Shown: in pieces, positions 36,648 to 48,134 of the stretch
Numbering within the stretch: the first letter of the stretch is position 1
Layout of the letters: every line of letters begins with the position of its first letter
Origin: an uncultured Pelagibacteraceae bacterium
Lineage (GTDB): Bacteria; Pseudomonadota; Alphaproteobacteria; Pelagibacterales; Pelagibacteraceae
Length of the DNA stretch: 64,000 nt
Assembly: GCA_902585045.1 (NCBI GenBank)
Contig: CACICB010000004.1
Location: forward strand, 1 to 64,000
Reading direction: 5' to 3'
Notes under the pieces: model-generated
Databases searched by the model: none
The model's input: the letters and a program-made list of their open reading frames with translations, nothing else
Told to the model about the DNA's origin: nothing
Translations under genes and position numbers: made by a program

Positions 36648-38042
36648 TTACTGTTCGAGTAGAAGACTTTTAATTTGATTGATGTTTTTTTTCATTTCAT
36701 CGTCTTGCTCTGATAATCTAGTTATTGTTTTTACAGCGTGAATGACCGTTGTATGATCTCTGTTAGCAAATCTTCTTCCAATTTCTGGTAATGATCTTGT
36801 CGTTAATTTTTTTGCAAGATACATTGCTATTTGTCTTGGTCTAGCTAAAGGTCTGGATCTTCTTTGTGATAACATTTCGCTGAGAGGTATATTAAAATAA
36901 TTTGAAACTACGTTTTGAATTTTATCAACTGTTATAACTTTGATTTGATTAAATACATCTTTTAAAATATTTTTACAATCTGTCGTGGTTAAAACTTTAT
37001 TATGTACTCTACTAAAAGCTATAACTCGGTTTAATATACCAATAAGATCTCGAATATTTGTTTTACTTTCGTGAGCGATATAATTTACAACTTCATCATT
37101 CAATATAATATTTTCTTTGAATTGATTTTGAATATCTTGAATTTTTTTCTTAATAATTCTTTGTTTTAATTCTATATCAGGAGTTTCTATATCTACTACT
37201 AGCCCCCCAGCTAATCTTGATTTTATTCGTTCTTGAACTCTGTCAAGTTTCATTGGGGTTCTGTCAGCTGAGATTATTATTTGAGAACCTTTATCTATCA
37301 AACTGTTAAAGGTATGAAAAAACTCCTCTTGAAGGCTCTCTTTTCCACTTATGAATTGTATATCATCAATGATAAAAACGGAAGATTTTCTAAAAAAATC
37401 TTTAAAATTTACCATATCATTTTTTTTTAAGGATTTGATAAAGTGATACATAAACCTTTCAGCAGATATAAACATTACGTTATTTTCGTCTTGTAATTCT
37501 AATCCTATAGCATTTAAAAGATGAGTTTTTCCTAGACCTACCCCGCCGCAGATATAAAGTGGATTGTATCTAGATACATGCTCGCAAACTTTTTTTGAGT
37601 ACGAAAGCGCTATATCATTGCTTTTTCCCCCTATAAAGCTATCAAAATTTAAGTCTGGATTAAGTCTATTGTAATTTAGTATAGAGTCCTTTATTTCGGT
37701 TACTTTGTTAATCTGATCAATTTTAATTAAATCTTTATGACTATTACTCTCCTCAATAATTTTGAATTCAATTCTGTTTAAACTTAATTTAAAACTTTTT
37801 ACTTGTTCTAGTATTTTGTCTAAATATCTTGAAACAATCCAATCTCTAAAAAATCTTGTAGGAACGCCTAAAACTAGATAATCATTGAATTCTTTTACTA
37901 GAGAAATTTTCTGTAGCCAACTGTTGTAAATCTCTCCGCCAAATGTATTTTTAAATGCATTTTGAATCTCTAACCAATCTAAAGTATTTTCTTCCTCTGA
38001 AACATAGGCATTCTGTTGTTTCTTTATATTATTTTTTTCCAT
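36648..38042 (-). CDS. dnaA: Chromosomal replication initiator DnaA
   Basis: 464 residues: N-terminal domain I with the NSWLQKI segment, a short linker, AAA+ ATPase (Walker A GGVGLGKTHLL, Walker B VFIIDDIQF, arginine finger region) and the C-terminal DNA-binding domain with ARPRQIAMYLAKKLT and GRRFANRDHTTVIHA. Family knowledge: binds oriC and melts it. I chose ATG at 38042; the longer frame begins with TTG at 38093 and adds an unconserved leader. The upstream 215 bases are extremely AT-rich and hold no recognisable DnaA boxes. Confidence 0.94.
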   Translation of the reverse strand: MEKNNIKKQQNAYVSEEENTLDWLEIQNAFKNTFGGEIYNSWLQKISLVKEFNDYLVLGVPTRFFRDWIVSRYLDKILEQVKSFKLSLNRIEFKIIEESNSHKDLIKIDQINKVTEIKDSILNYNRLNPDLNFDSFIGGKSNDIALSYSKKVCEHVSRYNPLYICGGVGLGKTHLLNAIGLELQDENNVMFISAERFMYHFIKSLKKNDMVNFKDFFRKSSVFIIDDIQFISGKESLQEEFFHTFNSLIDKGSQIIISADRTPMKLDRVQERIKSRLAGGLVVDIETPDIELKQRIIKKKIQDIQNQFKENIILNDEVVNYIAHESKTNIRDLIGILNRVIAFSRVHNKVLTTTDCKNILKDVFNQIKVITVDKIQNVVSNYFNIPLSEMLSQRRSRPLARPRQIAMYLAKKLTTRSLPEIGRRFANRDHTTVIHAVKTITRLSEQDDEMKKNINQIKSLLLEQ

Positions 38043-38130
38043 TTGAAATAAATTTAGAGATTCCTTTAAACTCTCTTTTAAAAATATTTGCAAGATTTTT
38101 TTTTAAAAAACGAAAAATAAATTGATTCAG

Positions 38131-38170
38131 GTTGTAACATTATCGTCTTGATAGAAAAAAAATTTACAAC
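38131..38170. repeat. Inverted repeat upstream of dnaA
   Basis: GTTGTAA (38131-38137) and TTACAAC (38164-38170) are perfect inverted repeats 26 bases apart in the AT-rich dnaA/rpsT gap. They may be a pair of protein sites for dnaA control. Chance is possible. Confidence 0.25.
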
Positions 38171-38257
38171 TTTTAAATGAAACTATATTTTGATTTTAAG
38201 AATTAAAAAAATATAAATGTAGTTTTTTAAACTTAACTAATAATTTAACTAAAACAA

Positions 38258-38509
38258 TTAAATTTTTTTGGATACTCTTGAAATTTTTCTTGAGGCAGTT
38301 TTTTTGTTTACTACTCCAGATTTAGCAACCTGCATTAGAATTGATTGGAATTTAGGAAAATAATTTTTAATTTTAGCCTTATCTTCAGATTTTATTAATA
38401 TTTCCATTTGCTTAATTGCATTTTTATATTTGCTTTTTCTAATTCTATTTGTTTGGGTTTGTTTTTTAACCCTTCTTACTCTTCTGATTGCTGATTTAGT
38501 GTTAGGCAT
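38258..38509 (-). CDS. rpsT: 30S ribosomal protein S20
   Basis: 83 residues, highly basic, beginning PNTKSAIRRVRRVKKQTQ and ending KTASRKISRVSKKI, the usual S20 ends. Family knowledge: primary binder of the 16S rRNA 5' domain. I chose ATG at 38509: it matches the family N-terminus, while GTG at 38515 lies upstream of the predicted transcription start. It is placed between mutM and dnaA on the same strand. Confidence 0.94.
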   Translation of the reverse strand: MPNTKSAIRRVRRVKKQTQTNRIRKSKYKNAIKQMEILIKSEDKAKIKNYFPKFQSILMQVAKSGVVNKKTASRKISRVSKKI

Positions 38510-38518
38510 TTTCACGAT

Positions 38519-38547
38519 TGTATATATGGCTCAATTATTTCGGTCAA
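38519..38547 (-). promoter_or_regulatory. Promoter of rpsT
   Basis: TTGACC (38547-38542) and TATACA (38524-38519) on the minus strand have an ideal 17-base spacer. The start near 38512 is about 3 bases before the ATG, so the rpsT message should be leaderless or nearly so. Confidence 0.65.
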
Positions 38548-38552
38548 CTTTA

Positions 38553-39422
38553 TTATTTTTGACATCTTTTACAAAAAAAAGTTGCTCTATTGGAAATAAC
38601 AGTCTTAATTACGCTATTGTTGCAATCTACGTTAGAACATTTTTTATCTTTTTTTCCATAAATTTTAAAATATTGTTGAAATATACCTTTTTTTCCATTT
38701 TCACTTGAAAAATCTTTAATTGTTGATCCTCCAAGTTTTATTGAAGTTTTTAAAATAATTTTTGAATATTTTATGATTTTTTTAATTTCAAAATTCTTAA
38801 GCTTATTTACTACTCGATTGGGTCTTACACCACTCTGAAATAAAATTTCGTTAACGTAAATATTTCCTAAACCGGATACAAATTTTTGATCCATCAGTAT
38901 ATTCTTAATGTTTCTTTTTCTATTTACGATATATTTTTTGAAATATTTAAAATTCCATTTTTTTTTCAGTGGTTCTGGCCCTAAGTTTTTTAGATGAGAT
39001 ATTATTACTTTTTCAGTTGATTTATATAGTTTTATAAAGCCAAATTTTCTTACATCATTATAAATAAGTCTTCGATTTTTGTTTAAAAAAAATACTATTC
39101 GGTTATGTTTTTGATCTTTTTGATAATCTAAATGATAATAAAAGCTAGTTTTATATTTTTCTTTATTTCGATCTATATAAAAAAACTTACCTGTCATTCC
39201 AAGATGAACTAAAATTAAATAAGTTTTGTCTATTTCAAAAATTAAAAATTTAGATCTTCTTTTAATTTTTTTAATTTTTTTATCTTTGAGTTTTTTGCTA
39301 ATTTCTTTTTCTACCTTATATCTTAATTTGTGATCGTAAATTTTAACCTTTTTTATAATTGAATTTAGAATTTTCTTCTCTAAGGACCTTTTAACAACTT
39401 CAACTTCGGGTAATTCTGGCAT
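38553..39422 (-). CDS. mutM: Formamidopyrimidine-DNA glycosylase
   Basis: 289 residues. The N-terminus PELPEVE provides the catalytic proline and glutamate after Met removal. QKFVSGLGNIYVNEILF is the helix-two-turn-helix region, and the C-terminal zinc finger is complete with four cysteines (CSNVDC and CKRC). Family knowledge: excises 8-oxoguanine and ring-opened purines. It begins 11 bases from the divergent ubiE, a conserved alphaproteobacterial arrangement. Confidence 0.94.
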   Translation of the reverse strand: MPELPEVEVVKRSLEKKILNSIIKKVKIYDHKLRYKVEKEISKKLKDKKIKKIKRRSKFLIFEIDKTYLILVHLGMTGKFFYIDRNKEKYKTSFYYHLDYQKDQKHNRIVFFLNKNRRLIYNDVRKFGFIKLYKSTEKVIISHLKNLGPEPLKKKWNFKYFKKYIVNRKRNIKNILMDQKFVSGLGNIYVNEILFQSGVRPNRVVNKLKNFEIKKIIKYSKIILKTSIKLGGSTIKDFSSENGKKGIFQQYFKIYGKKDKKCSNVDCNNSVIKTVISNRATFFCKRCQK

Positions 39423-39433
39423 ATAATTCTAAT

Positions 39434-40138
39434 ATGAAAAGTACTATTGAAGATAAAAATAAATTAGTCAATTCTATATTTTCCAGTGTTCATAAAAAAT
39501 ATGATTTAATGAACGATGTAATGTCACTAGGCGTGCATAGGCTTTGGAAAGAAAAATTTATCGAATGGATGAACCCTCAACCTAATACAAGATTAATTGA
39601 TGTTGCATCTGGTACTGGCGATATAGCAAAACTTTTTTTTAAAAAAACAAATGAAACTAGTAAAATCACCTGTGTAGAGCCAAATAAAAAAATGTTAGAG
39701 CAAGGGAAGATAAAATTGAGAAACTATAATACAATTAATTGGATAAATTCTCAGGCTGAAAGAATTCCAGTAGAAAATGACTCTTACGACTACTACTCAA
39801 TTAGTTATGGAATAAGAAATGTTTCGAATATAAATACAGTTTTAAAGGAAGCCCTAAGAGTACTAAAACCAGGTGGTAGATTTATGTGCCTAGAATTTTC
39901 AAAAATTGATAATGAACTATTAAACTTTCTTTACAAACAATATTCAAAAACAATTCCTTTGATTGGAAAATTAGTAGTTGGTTCTGAAAAACCTTACGAA
40001 TATTTAGTTAATAGCATTGAAAAGTTTTACAATCAGGAGCAACTAGTTGAATTAATGAAAACGAATGGATTTTCCAATATAGAGTTTAGAAATGTCTCTA
40101 GTGGTGTTTCGGCAATACATTCAGGTTGGAAAATCTAA
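39434..40138 (+). CDS. ubiE: Ubiquinone/menaquinone methyltransferase
   Basis: 234 residues of the class I SAM methyltransferase fold. VFSSVHKKYDLMND-like opening (VNSIFSSVHKKYDLMNDVMS region), SAM loop DVASGTGDIA and the GIRNV motif with LRVLKPGG identify UbiE/MenG. Family knowledge: C-methylation of the benzoquinol ring in ubiquinone synthesis. ubiB starts directly after its stop codon, giving a ubiE-ubiB unit continuing into coaBC and dut. Confidence 0.94.
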   Translation: MKSTIEDKNKLVNSIFSSVHKKYDLMNDVMSLGVHRLWKEKFIEWMNPQPNTRLIDVASGTGDIAKLFFKKTNETSKITCVEPNKKMLEQGKIKLRNYNTINWINSQAERIPVENDSYDYYSISYGIRNVSNINTVLKEALRVLKPGGRFMCLEFSKIDNELLNFLYKQYSKTIPLIGKLVVGSEKPYEYLVNSIEKFYNQEQLVELMKTNGFSNIEFRNVSSGVSAIHSGWKI

Positions 40139-41704
40139 ATGTTCAAAAGAATTTTAAAATTATTTCAAATTGCAAGAAAATTTTCAACTTCTGGGGCGGT
40201 AGATATAATCAATGAAATACATCAGTTACCGACGATTATTAATTTATTTTTCAGATTAATCTCGATAGGAACAAACTCAGAAGTGCAGGATAAACATAAA
40301 ACATCTGGGGAAAAACTTTGCATAGCTTTACAAGGAATGGGAACAACTTTTATTAAGTTAGGGCAATTTCTTGCTACAAGACCAGATATTATCGGTGAAG
40401 AATTAACAAGAAGTCTTGAAAAATTACAAGATAAAGTTCCTGCATTTGACCTCTATGATGCAAAGAAAATTATAAAAAAAGAAATAGGTGAAAATTATTT
40501 TAGAGATATTAGCGAGATAAGTGAGCCAATTGCAGCTGCCTCAATAGCTCAGGTACATTTAGCTAAAATAAATTATGAAGGAAAAAAAAAACAAGTCGCT
40601 ATTAAAATATTAAGGCCAGATATAGAAAAATTATTTAATGAAGAATTAGATGCTTTAATGTTATTTGCTTACATAGTTGAAAATACAATTCCCAAAGCAA
40701 AAAGGTTAAAATTAATTGAAGTTGTTCATTTACTTAGAGAGATAACAAATATCGAAATGGATTTAAGATTTGAAGCTGCTGCCGCTAATGAACTTTACGA
40801 AAATACCAAAAATGACCAAGGATTTATCGTACCGAAAATTTATTGGAATTATACAACTAAAAAAATATTAACCTTAGACAAAGTCAAAGGTGTTTCTATA
40901 CGTGAAATACAAAAAATTAATAATTTAGGTGTAGATCTTAAGAAACTAGCAGAAAACTTAATACAATTGTTTTTAATACAAGCTGTAAGGGATGGCTTTT
41001 TTCATGGTGACATGCATCAAGGTAATTTATTTGTAGATCCTAAAGGCAATATAATCCCTGTAGACTTTGGTATTATGGGGCGCTTAGATAAGAATAATAG
41101 AAAATTTTTAGCTGAAATCTTATATGGTTTTATTAAAAGAGATTACGTTAAAGTTGCTGATGTCCATTTTCAAGCTGGTCTTGTGCCTAAGGATACCTCA
41201 AAAGAGGAATTTGCTCAGGCCTTAAGATCTGTCGGAGAACCTATATTTGGGCAATCTATAAAGGACATTTCTGGTGGAAATCTGTTAGCTCAATTGTTTG
41301 AGATTACAGAGAAGTTTAATATGCCTACTCAACCCCCGCTTCTTTTATTACAAAAAACAATGGTGGTAGTAGAAGGAGTTGCAAGAAGACTATATCCCGA
41401 AACGAATATTTGGGAGGTGTCTAGACCAGTCCTAGAGGATTGGCTTAAAAATGTCAAAAGTCCAAAATCTACTATCGATACAGCAATCAATACTTCTTCT
41501 GAAATTCTAAAAAGAATACCGGATCTTCCCGAATTAATGGATAGAGCTGATTATGCTCTAAAGTTAATGGCTGACGGAAATTTAAACTTATCTATCGGAA
41601 CAAATAAAAATTTAGAATTAGAGCAAATGAAGATTAAAAACTTTAAAAATAATATAGTTATTAGTTTTTTTGGTGTTGTAATTGTCTTTCTATTAGTATT
41701 TTAA
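40139..41704 (+). CDS. ubiB: Ubiquinone biosynthesis ATPase/kinase-like protein UbiB
   Basis: 521 residues. The KxGQ motif in FIKLGQFLATRPDI, the alanine-rich AAASIAQVH loop replacing the usual glycine loop, HGDMHQGNLFV and VDFGIMG are the atypical-kinase hallmarks of the UbiB/ABC1 family; one or two hydrophobic helices close the protein (about 500-521). Family knowledge: needed for late steps of ubiquinone synthesis as an ATPase. It has no spacer after ubiE. Confidence 0.93.
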   Translation: MFKRILKLFQIARKFSTSGAVDIINEIHQLPTIINLFFRLISIGTNSEVQDKHKTSGEKLCIALQGMGTTFIKLGQFLATRPDIIGEELTRSLEKLQDKVPAFDLYDAKKIIKKEIGENYFRDISEISEPIAAASIAQVHLAKINYEGKKKQVAIKILRPDIEKLFNEELDALMLFAYIVENTIPKAKRLKLIEVVHLLREITNIEMDLRFEAAAANELYENTKNDQGFIVPKIYWNYTTKKILTLDKVKGVSIREIQKINNLGVDLKKLAENLIQLFLIQAVRDGFFHGDMHQGNLFVDPKGNIIPVDFGIMGRLDKNNRKFLAEILYGFIKRDYVKVADVHFQAGLVPKDTSKEEFAQALRSVGEPIFGQSIKDISGGNLLAQLFEITEKFNMPTQPPLLLLQKTMVVVEGVARRLYPETNIWEVSRPVLEDWLKNVKSPKSTIDTAINTSSEILKRIPDLPELMDRADYALKLMADGNLNLSIGTNKNLELEQMKIKNFKNNIVISFFGVVIVFLLVF

Positions 41705-41710
41705 TTACAT

Positions 41711-42940
41711 ATGACTGTAAAAAATAAAAAAATCCTAATAATTATTGGAGGTGGTATTGCGGCCTATAAATCTCTAGATTTGATAAGATTGCTTAAAAAA
41801 AATAATAATGAAGTTAAAACTATATTAACAAAAAGTGGTAAAGAATTTGTAACTCCTCTATCTGTTTCTACTCTGACTAAAAGTAAGACTTTTCAGAACA
41901 TATTTGATAAGGATTCTGAGGTGGAAATAGATCATATTTCATTGTCTAGATGGGCTGACTTAATAATTGTATTACCTACAACTGCAAACTTTATGACGAA
42001 GTTAAGTCTTGGTAGAGCGGAAGATTTAGCAACAACAGTAATTTTAGCATCAAACAAAGATATTTTATTAGTCCCTGCTATGAATGTTAGAATGTGGATA
42101 CACAAGGCAACACAACAAAATGTAAAAATTTTAAGGGATTTTGGATATCTTTTTATAGGACCAGAAAAAGGCGAGATGGCTTGTGGAGAATATGGTGAAG
42201 GCAAAATGTCGAGCCCAAGACAAATTTACTCCTTTATTGAAAAATATTTTAATAAAAAAAATATTATCAAAAGTAAAAATCTAAGAGCCTTAGTAACAGC
42301 TGGACCAACAAGGGAGTACTTGGATCCAGTAAGGTATATTTCTAATGAGTCAAGTGGCAAGCAAGGATTTGAAATAGCAGAAGCATTAAGTAGGTTAGGT
42401 ATAAAGACAACTTTAATTACGGGGCCCTCAAATCTTGCTTCCAGAAAGGATATTAAAACAAAAAAAATAATCACAGCAAATGAAATGTATGAAGAAGTAA
42501 AAAAATGTTTACCAGTAGATATTGCTGTATGTGCAGCTGCAGTAGCAGACTTTAAGCCAATAAAAAAAAATAAGATCAAAATTAAAAAAGACAATATAAA
42601 TTTAAAATCAATTAAATTAGAAAGAAATAGGGATATTGTTGAATTTCTAGGTAAAAACAACAAACACCGGCCAACCTTAGTAATAGGTTTTGCAGCCGAA
42701 ACTGAAAATTTAAATAAAAATGCTTTTTCTAAATTAAAACAAAAAAATTGCGATCTTATAGTTGCAAATGACATTTCCAAAAAAGATAGCGGAATTAATT
42801 CAGATTATAATAGAGTTTCGATAATTGATAATTCAGGGAAAATGAAAGTTATAAAAAAAAATAAAAAAAGTTTTATAGCTAATATAATAGCGGATATAGT
42901 CTTAGATAAACTCTTAATTAATGACAGAAGTTTTAATTAA
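41711..42940 (+). CDS. coaBC: Bifunctional phosphopantothenoylcysteine decarboxylase/synthetase
   Basis: 409 residues. The flavoprotein CoaC half (about 1-185) has GGGIAAYKSLD, the PAMN motif in VPAMNVRMW and the active-site cysteine in MACGEYGEG. The CoaB half (about 195-405) has VTAGPTREYLDPVRYISN and CAAAVADF. Family knowledge: two successive steps of coenzyme A synthesis. Its end overlaps dut by 20 bases, the same pairing as in many Proteobacteria. Confidence 0.95.
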   Translation: MTVKNKKILIIIGGGIAAYKSLDLIRLLKKNNNEVKTILTKSGKEFVTPLSVSTLTKSKTFQNIFDKDSEVEIDHISLSRWADLIIVLPTTANFMTKLSLGRAEDLATTVILASNKDILLVPAMNVRMWIHKATQQNVKILRDFGYLFIGPEKGEMACGEYGEGKMSSPRQIYSFIEKYFNKKNIIKSKNLRALVTAGPTREYLDPVRYISNESSGKQGFEIAEALSRLGIKTTLITGPSNLASRKDIKTKKIITANEMYEEVKKCLPVDIAVCAAAVADFKPIKKNKIKIKKDNINLKSIKLERNRDIVEFLGKNNKHRPTLVIGFAAETENLNKNAFSKLKQKNCDLIVANDISKKDSGINSDYNRVSIIDNSGKMKVIKKNKKSFIANIIADIVLDKLLINDRSFN

Positions 42941-43361
42941 AAGACTGTCAAAAAAAATCGAGCTACCCAAATACGAGACGAATGGTTCATCAGGAATGGA
43001 TCTTTCAGCTAATATTGAAAAACAGATAAAAATAGAGCCAGGAAAAACATCTATAATTCCAACTGGTATATCAGTGTCTATACCTAAAAATTTTGAAATA
43101 CAAATTAGATCAAGATCAGGATTAGCTGCTAAAAGTCAGATATCAGTTCTTAATTCACCTGGGACAATAGACGCCGATTATAGAGGTGAATTAAAGGTGA
43201 TATTAATAAACTTGAGTAATAAGACTTTTGTTGTTGAGAGAGGCTCACGTATCGCTCAAATGGTATTATGCCCTATAGTTAAAGCTAAGTTTAAGGAGGT
43301 GGATAGCCTAGATGATACAGATAGAGGTGTTGGTGGCTTTGGATCCACCGGGTTGAAATAA
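42921..43361 (+). CDS. dut: Deoxyuridine 5'-triphosphate nucleotidohydrolase
   Basis: 146 residues, normal for the trimeric enzyme. The five motifs appear in order: GSSGMDLSA, RSRSGLAAK, LNSPGTIDADYRGE, RIAQMVLCP and the glycine-rich tail RGVGGFGSTG. Family knowledge: hydrolyses dUTP to dUMP, preventing uracil incorporation. It overlaps coaBC and is followed by the ThiF/MoeB gene after three bases. Confidence 0.96.
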   Translation: MTEVLIKRLSKKIELPKYETNGSSGMDLSANIEKQIKIEPGKTSIIPTGISVSIPKNFEIQIRSRSGLAAKSQISVLNSPGTIDADYRGELKVILINLSNKTFVVERGSRIAQMVLCPIVKAKFKEVDSLDDTDRGVGGFGSTGLK

Positions 43362-43364
43362 TAT

Positions 43365-44108
43365 ATGCAACTAGGATTGAAAGATTTTAAAAGGTTTGAA
43401 AAACAAATAATTCTTAAAAATGTTGGAATAGTTGGACAAAAAAAAATACTAAACGCTAAAATATTAATAGTCGGAATTGGGGGTTTAGGTTGCCCACTTC
43501 TGACTTACTTAGCAGCATCTGGTGTTGGAACGATAGGAATTGTAGATCCAGATAAAGTTGAAATAAGTAATCTAAATCGACAAACGTTATTCACTTCTAG
43601 TGATATAGGAAAATACAAAGTCGATCAGGCTAAATCTAGTATTAATAGAATAAATAATAAAATTAGAATTAAAATTTATAAAAAAAAGATAACTACAAAA
43701 AACGTTAAATCAATAATTAAAGATTTTGATATAATTTGTGATGGTACAGACAACTTTGAGACAAGGTACTTGATTAATGATGAATGTAAAAAAATGAAAA
43801 AAATACTTATTTCTGCAGCAATAAGTAAATTTGACGGCCATTTATACAAGTTTAATTTTAAAAAAAAAACATCCTGTTACAGATGCTTTATGCCAGACAA
43901 GCCCGGTTTGGAAAAAAATTGTGAAGCAGAGGGAATTTTCTCCCCAGTAGCTGGGATTTTGGGATCACTACAAGCAAATGAAGTTTTAAAAACAATTATA
44001 GGATTAAAAAATGGTTTAGATAACCAGATGATGATATTTGACTCAATTAAAATAAATTTAAGAAAAGTAAAATTATCTTTTAATCCTCAATGTAAAAACA
44101 AATGTTAA
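43365..44108 (+). CDS. ThiF/MoeB/HesA-family adenylyltransferase
   Basis: 247 residues of the E1-like fold. GIGGLGCPL is the nucleotide-binding loop; DNFETRYLIND and the zinc cysteines CYRC and CKNKC are retained. Family knowledge: adenylates the C-terminal Gly-Gly of a sulfur-carrier protein (MoaD or ThiS). No carrier or molybdopterin or thiamine gene is adjacent, so the partner is undetermined. No rhodanese domain is attached. It overlaps the SH3-domain gene by 7 bases. Confidence 0.88.
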   Translation: MQLGLKDFKRFEKQIILKNVGIVGQKKILNAKILIVGIGGLGCPLLTYLAASGVGTIGIVDPDKVEISNLNRQTLFTSSDIGKYKVDQAKSSINRINNKIRIKIYKKKITTKNVKSIIKDFDIICDGTDNFETRYLINDECKKMKKILISAAISKFDGHLYKFNFKKKTSCYRCFMPDKPGLEKNCEAEGIFSPVAGILGSLQANEVLKTIIGLKNGLDNQMMIFDSIKINLRKVKLSFNPQCKNKC

Positions 44109-44545
44109 AAATTGTTTATATTGTTTTTATTTTTTATTTTTCATTTCAAAGTCTTTTTGCAAATGAATATTTTTTAACTTTAAGAAATGACAAAGTAAAT
44201 CTTAGACAAGGGCCATCTTTCGAATATCCTATAAAACTATTTTACAAAAAGAAATTTTTACCTGTTTTAATTCTAGATAAATTTGAAAATTTTAGAAAAA
44301 TAAGAGATCATGAAAATAATACTGGTTGGATTCATATTTCACAATTATCAAAAAAAAAAGCTGCTATCACAGTTGATAACGATCAACTAATTTTTAAAAA
44401 ACCTTCTATATATTCTAAGCCTTTTGCAATTCTCAAAAAAGGTAGATTATGTAAGATTCAAAAGTGTAAAAATAAATGGTGTAAGATAAGTGTAGAAAAA
44501 TATAAAGGTTGGGTTAAGAAAGATATTTTGTGGGGTCTATTATAA
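44102..44545 (+). CDS. Exported SH3-domain protein
   Basis: 147 residues: a signal peptide (about 1-20, ending LFANE), then two bacterial SH3-like domains, the first with NLRQGPSFEYPI and WIHISQL, the second ending WVKKDILWGLL. Two cysteine pairs lie in the second domain. Family knowledge: such proteins often bind peptidoglycan or other wall components in the periplasm; no catalytic domain is present. It closes the ubiE-to-SH3 plus-strand run and is convergent with the DUF2061 gene. Confidence 0.82.
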   Translation: MLKIVYIVFIFYFSFQSLFANEYFLTLRNDKVNLRQGPSFEYPIKLFYKKKFLPVLILDKFENFRKIRDHENNTGWIHISQLSKKKAAITVDNDQLIFKKPSIYSKPFAILKKGRLCKIQKCKNKWCKISVEKYKGWVKKDILWGLL

Positions 44546-44546
44546 A

Positions 44547-44789
44547 TTATTTTTTATATTTAGATGTCCAGATTTTATCTAGCACGAAATACCAAACCGC
44601 GTTAGCAATCGGCTCAACTATTGCATCTGTTAAAGCGATGATAAACGAAACATTGGATATTAACATTAAAACTGTTATGGCAATTAAAAAATGTCCAATT
44701 GTATAGATTAAAGTTCGTAAAAGAGATCCTTTGTTACTTTGATAAATATCTTTTACAGTAAGATAAATTCCTTTATTGAACTCTGCCAT
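44547..44789 (-). CDS. DUF2061 membrane protein
   Basis: 80 residues with two hydrophobic helices (about 20-45 and 47-70) and the SLLRTLIYTIGHFLIA and ANAVWYFVLDKIW segments of DUF2061. Function is not established for the family. It overlaps the upstream oxygenase gene by 17 bases and is the last gene of the katG group. Its end lies one base from the convergent SH3 gene. Confidence 0.82.
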   Translation of the reverse strand: MAEFNKGIYLTVKDIYQSNKGSLLRTLIYTIGHFLIAITVLMLISNVSFIIALTDAIVEPIANAVWYFVLDKIWTSKYKK

Positions 44790-45414
44790 TTTTGAACGGA
44801 TTTTCTAAAACACAAGCTACAAGATGTATCCTATCTTGTTCGCCGCCATTAAAGAAATTGTGATATTTGGTGTTATTTGTAATAGTAGCTGATCCGTCAG
44901 CTGGCATATGCTTGCAAACATCCTCTATTACCATCCTACAACCTTTATTAGTTATAATTGGAATATGAAGTCTTGGTTCTGGATCTCTATGCCAACTTAG
45001 AGTTGATCTAGGTTCTTTTAACAATATTCTTACTCTTCCAAGCTTAAAGTGTTTCTTCAAAGTATTATAAACTTCCTCAAAATATGTGTTTTTAAACTCA
45101 GGAACAATTTCTGTATATTTTGATTCATCTATTGCCTTGTCCCTCTCAACTTCTTTGCCTTTTTCATCAGGTATAGTCCAGTAAGTGCCTCTAACATTAT
45201 GACCCTCTGTGGAATTTTTATCGCCTGGGATTTGATTTATAGAAATGGCTCCAAAATTTTTAATGCCTAGAGTATTAAATTTTTTTTTTTTTAATACTAT
45301 GTTTAAATCAGCTTTTAATTTATCAATATCAAATTTTAAATTTGGAACTTTAAAAAAATCGTCTTTTATATTTTGATTTAACTTTTCTAAGTTTTGTGTT
45401 TTTACAATTTCCAT
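44773..45414 (-). CDS. 2-oxoglutarate/Fe(II) oxygenase-like protein (aspartyl/asparaginyl hydroxylase type)
   Basis: 213 residues. LSWHRDPEPRLHIPI contains an HxD iron-ligand pair, and KYHNFFNGGEQDRIHLV supplies the distal histidine and the 2-oxoglutarate-binding arginine, the layout of the aspartyl/asparaginyl beta-hydroxylase branch of double-stranded beta-helix oxygenases. The N-terminal 90 residues are lysine-rich and not recognised. Substrate is unknown. It starts one base after the katG stop codon, implying a link to peroxide defence or iron status (inference). Confidence 0.78.
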   Translation of the reverse strand: MEIVKTQNLEKLNQNIKDDFFKVPNLKFDIDKLKADLNIVLKKKKFNTLGIKNFGAISINQIPGDKNSTEGHNVRGTYWTIPDEKGKEVERDKAIDESKYTEIVPEFKNTYFEEVYNTLKKHFKLGRVRILLKEPRSTLSWHRDPEPRLHIPIITNKGCRMVIEDVCKHMPADGSATITNNTKYHNFFNGGEQDRIHLVACVLENPFKNGRVQ

Positions 45415-45415
45415 A

Positions 45416-47612
<2,197 letters not shown>

Positions 47613-47634
47613 GTGAAAAACAAGCGACAAACTG

Positions 47635-48042
47635 TCAATTTTTCAGATTTATAAATACCTCTACATTCTTAATTTTTTTGCCATTTGGTGCTTTTGGAAT
47701 TTTTTGAATGATTATATCTTTCGCATTGATGTCTATTAATTCTGAAGTTTCGCTATCATAAAAATGGTGATGGTTTGAAACATTAGTGTCAAAATAAGTT
47801 TTGCTTCCTCTTACTTCAACTTCACTTAAATGTCCGGCTGTTTTAAATGCGTGGACAGTATTATAAATTGTAGCAAGAGCAATTTTAGAAGCCAATTTTT
47901 TGGTCAAAAGTTTGTTTAAACTTTCAACTGTAAAATGGAATGTTTTTTCTCTTTCAAATAAAAATGTAGCTATTTCAACTCTTTGTTTAGTCGGTCTTAA
48001 CCCTGAAGATCTTAATTTTTTTAAAATATCTATTTTTTTCAC
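47635..48042 (-). CDS. irr: Iron-responsive regulator Irr (Fur family)
   Basis: 135 residues. [16 protein letters not shown] opens the winged helix; [16 protein letters not shown] is the recognition region with the Irr-type AF/HxF insertion; [16 protein letters not shown] with His91-93 is the haem/metal triple histidine segment of Irr. Family knowledge: Irr represses or activates genes under low iron and is destabilised or inactivated by haem. Its divergence from fabA-fabB-fabI is the conserved alphaproteobacterial arrangement. No N-terminal haem-regulatory GCPW motif is present. Confidence 0.9.
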   Translation of the reverse strand: MKKIDILKKLRSSGLRPTKQRVEIATFLFEREKTFHFTVESLNKLLTKKLASKIALATIYNTVHAFKTAGHLSEVEVRGSKTYFDTNVSNHHHFYDSETSELIDINAKDIIIQKIPKAPNGKKIKNVEVFINLKN

Positions 48043-48066
48043 GTTTTATTTCGCTTTTTGATCTAC

Positions 48067-48083
48067 TTTATAATCATTCTAAA
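48067..48083. promoter_or_regulatory. Irr-box-like palindrome between irr and fabA
   Basis: TTTATAATCATTCTAAA is identical at 16 of 17 positions to the copy before katG. It lies 25 bases before irr and 52 bases before the chosen fabA ATG, so it could serve both divergent promoters (autoregulation of irr and control of fab genes). Confidence 0.62.
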
Positions 48084-48134
48084 AACAAAATATATATGAA
48101 ACTTTTGCTAAATCAAGTAAAACAATTCTTAATC

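Noticed and set aside
36648-38093. Longer DnaA start at 38093
   Set aside because: It would need TTG and adds residues with no counterpart in DnaA; ATG at 38042 is preferred.
38043-38257. Replication origin beside dnaA
   Set aside because: The gap is AT-rich and has one long-spaced inverted repeat, but I find no TTATCCACA-like DnaA boxes, and alphaproteobacterial origins are often away from dnaA. Cumulative GC skew over the full chromosome would decide.
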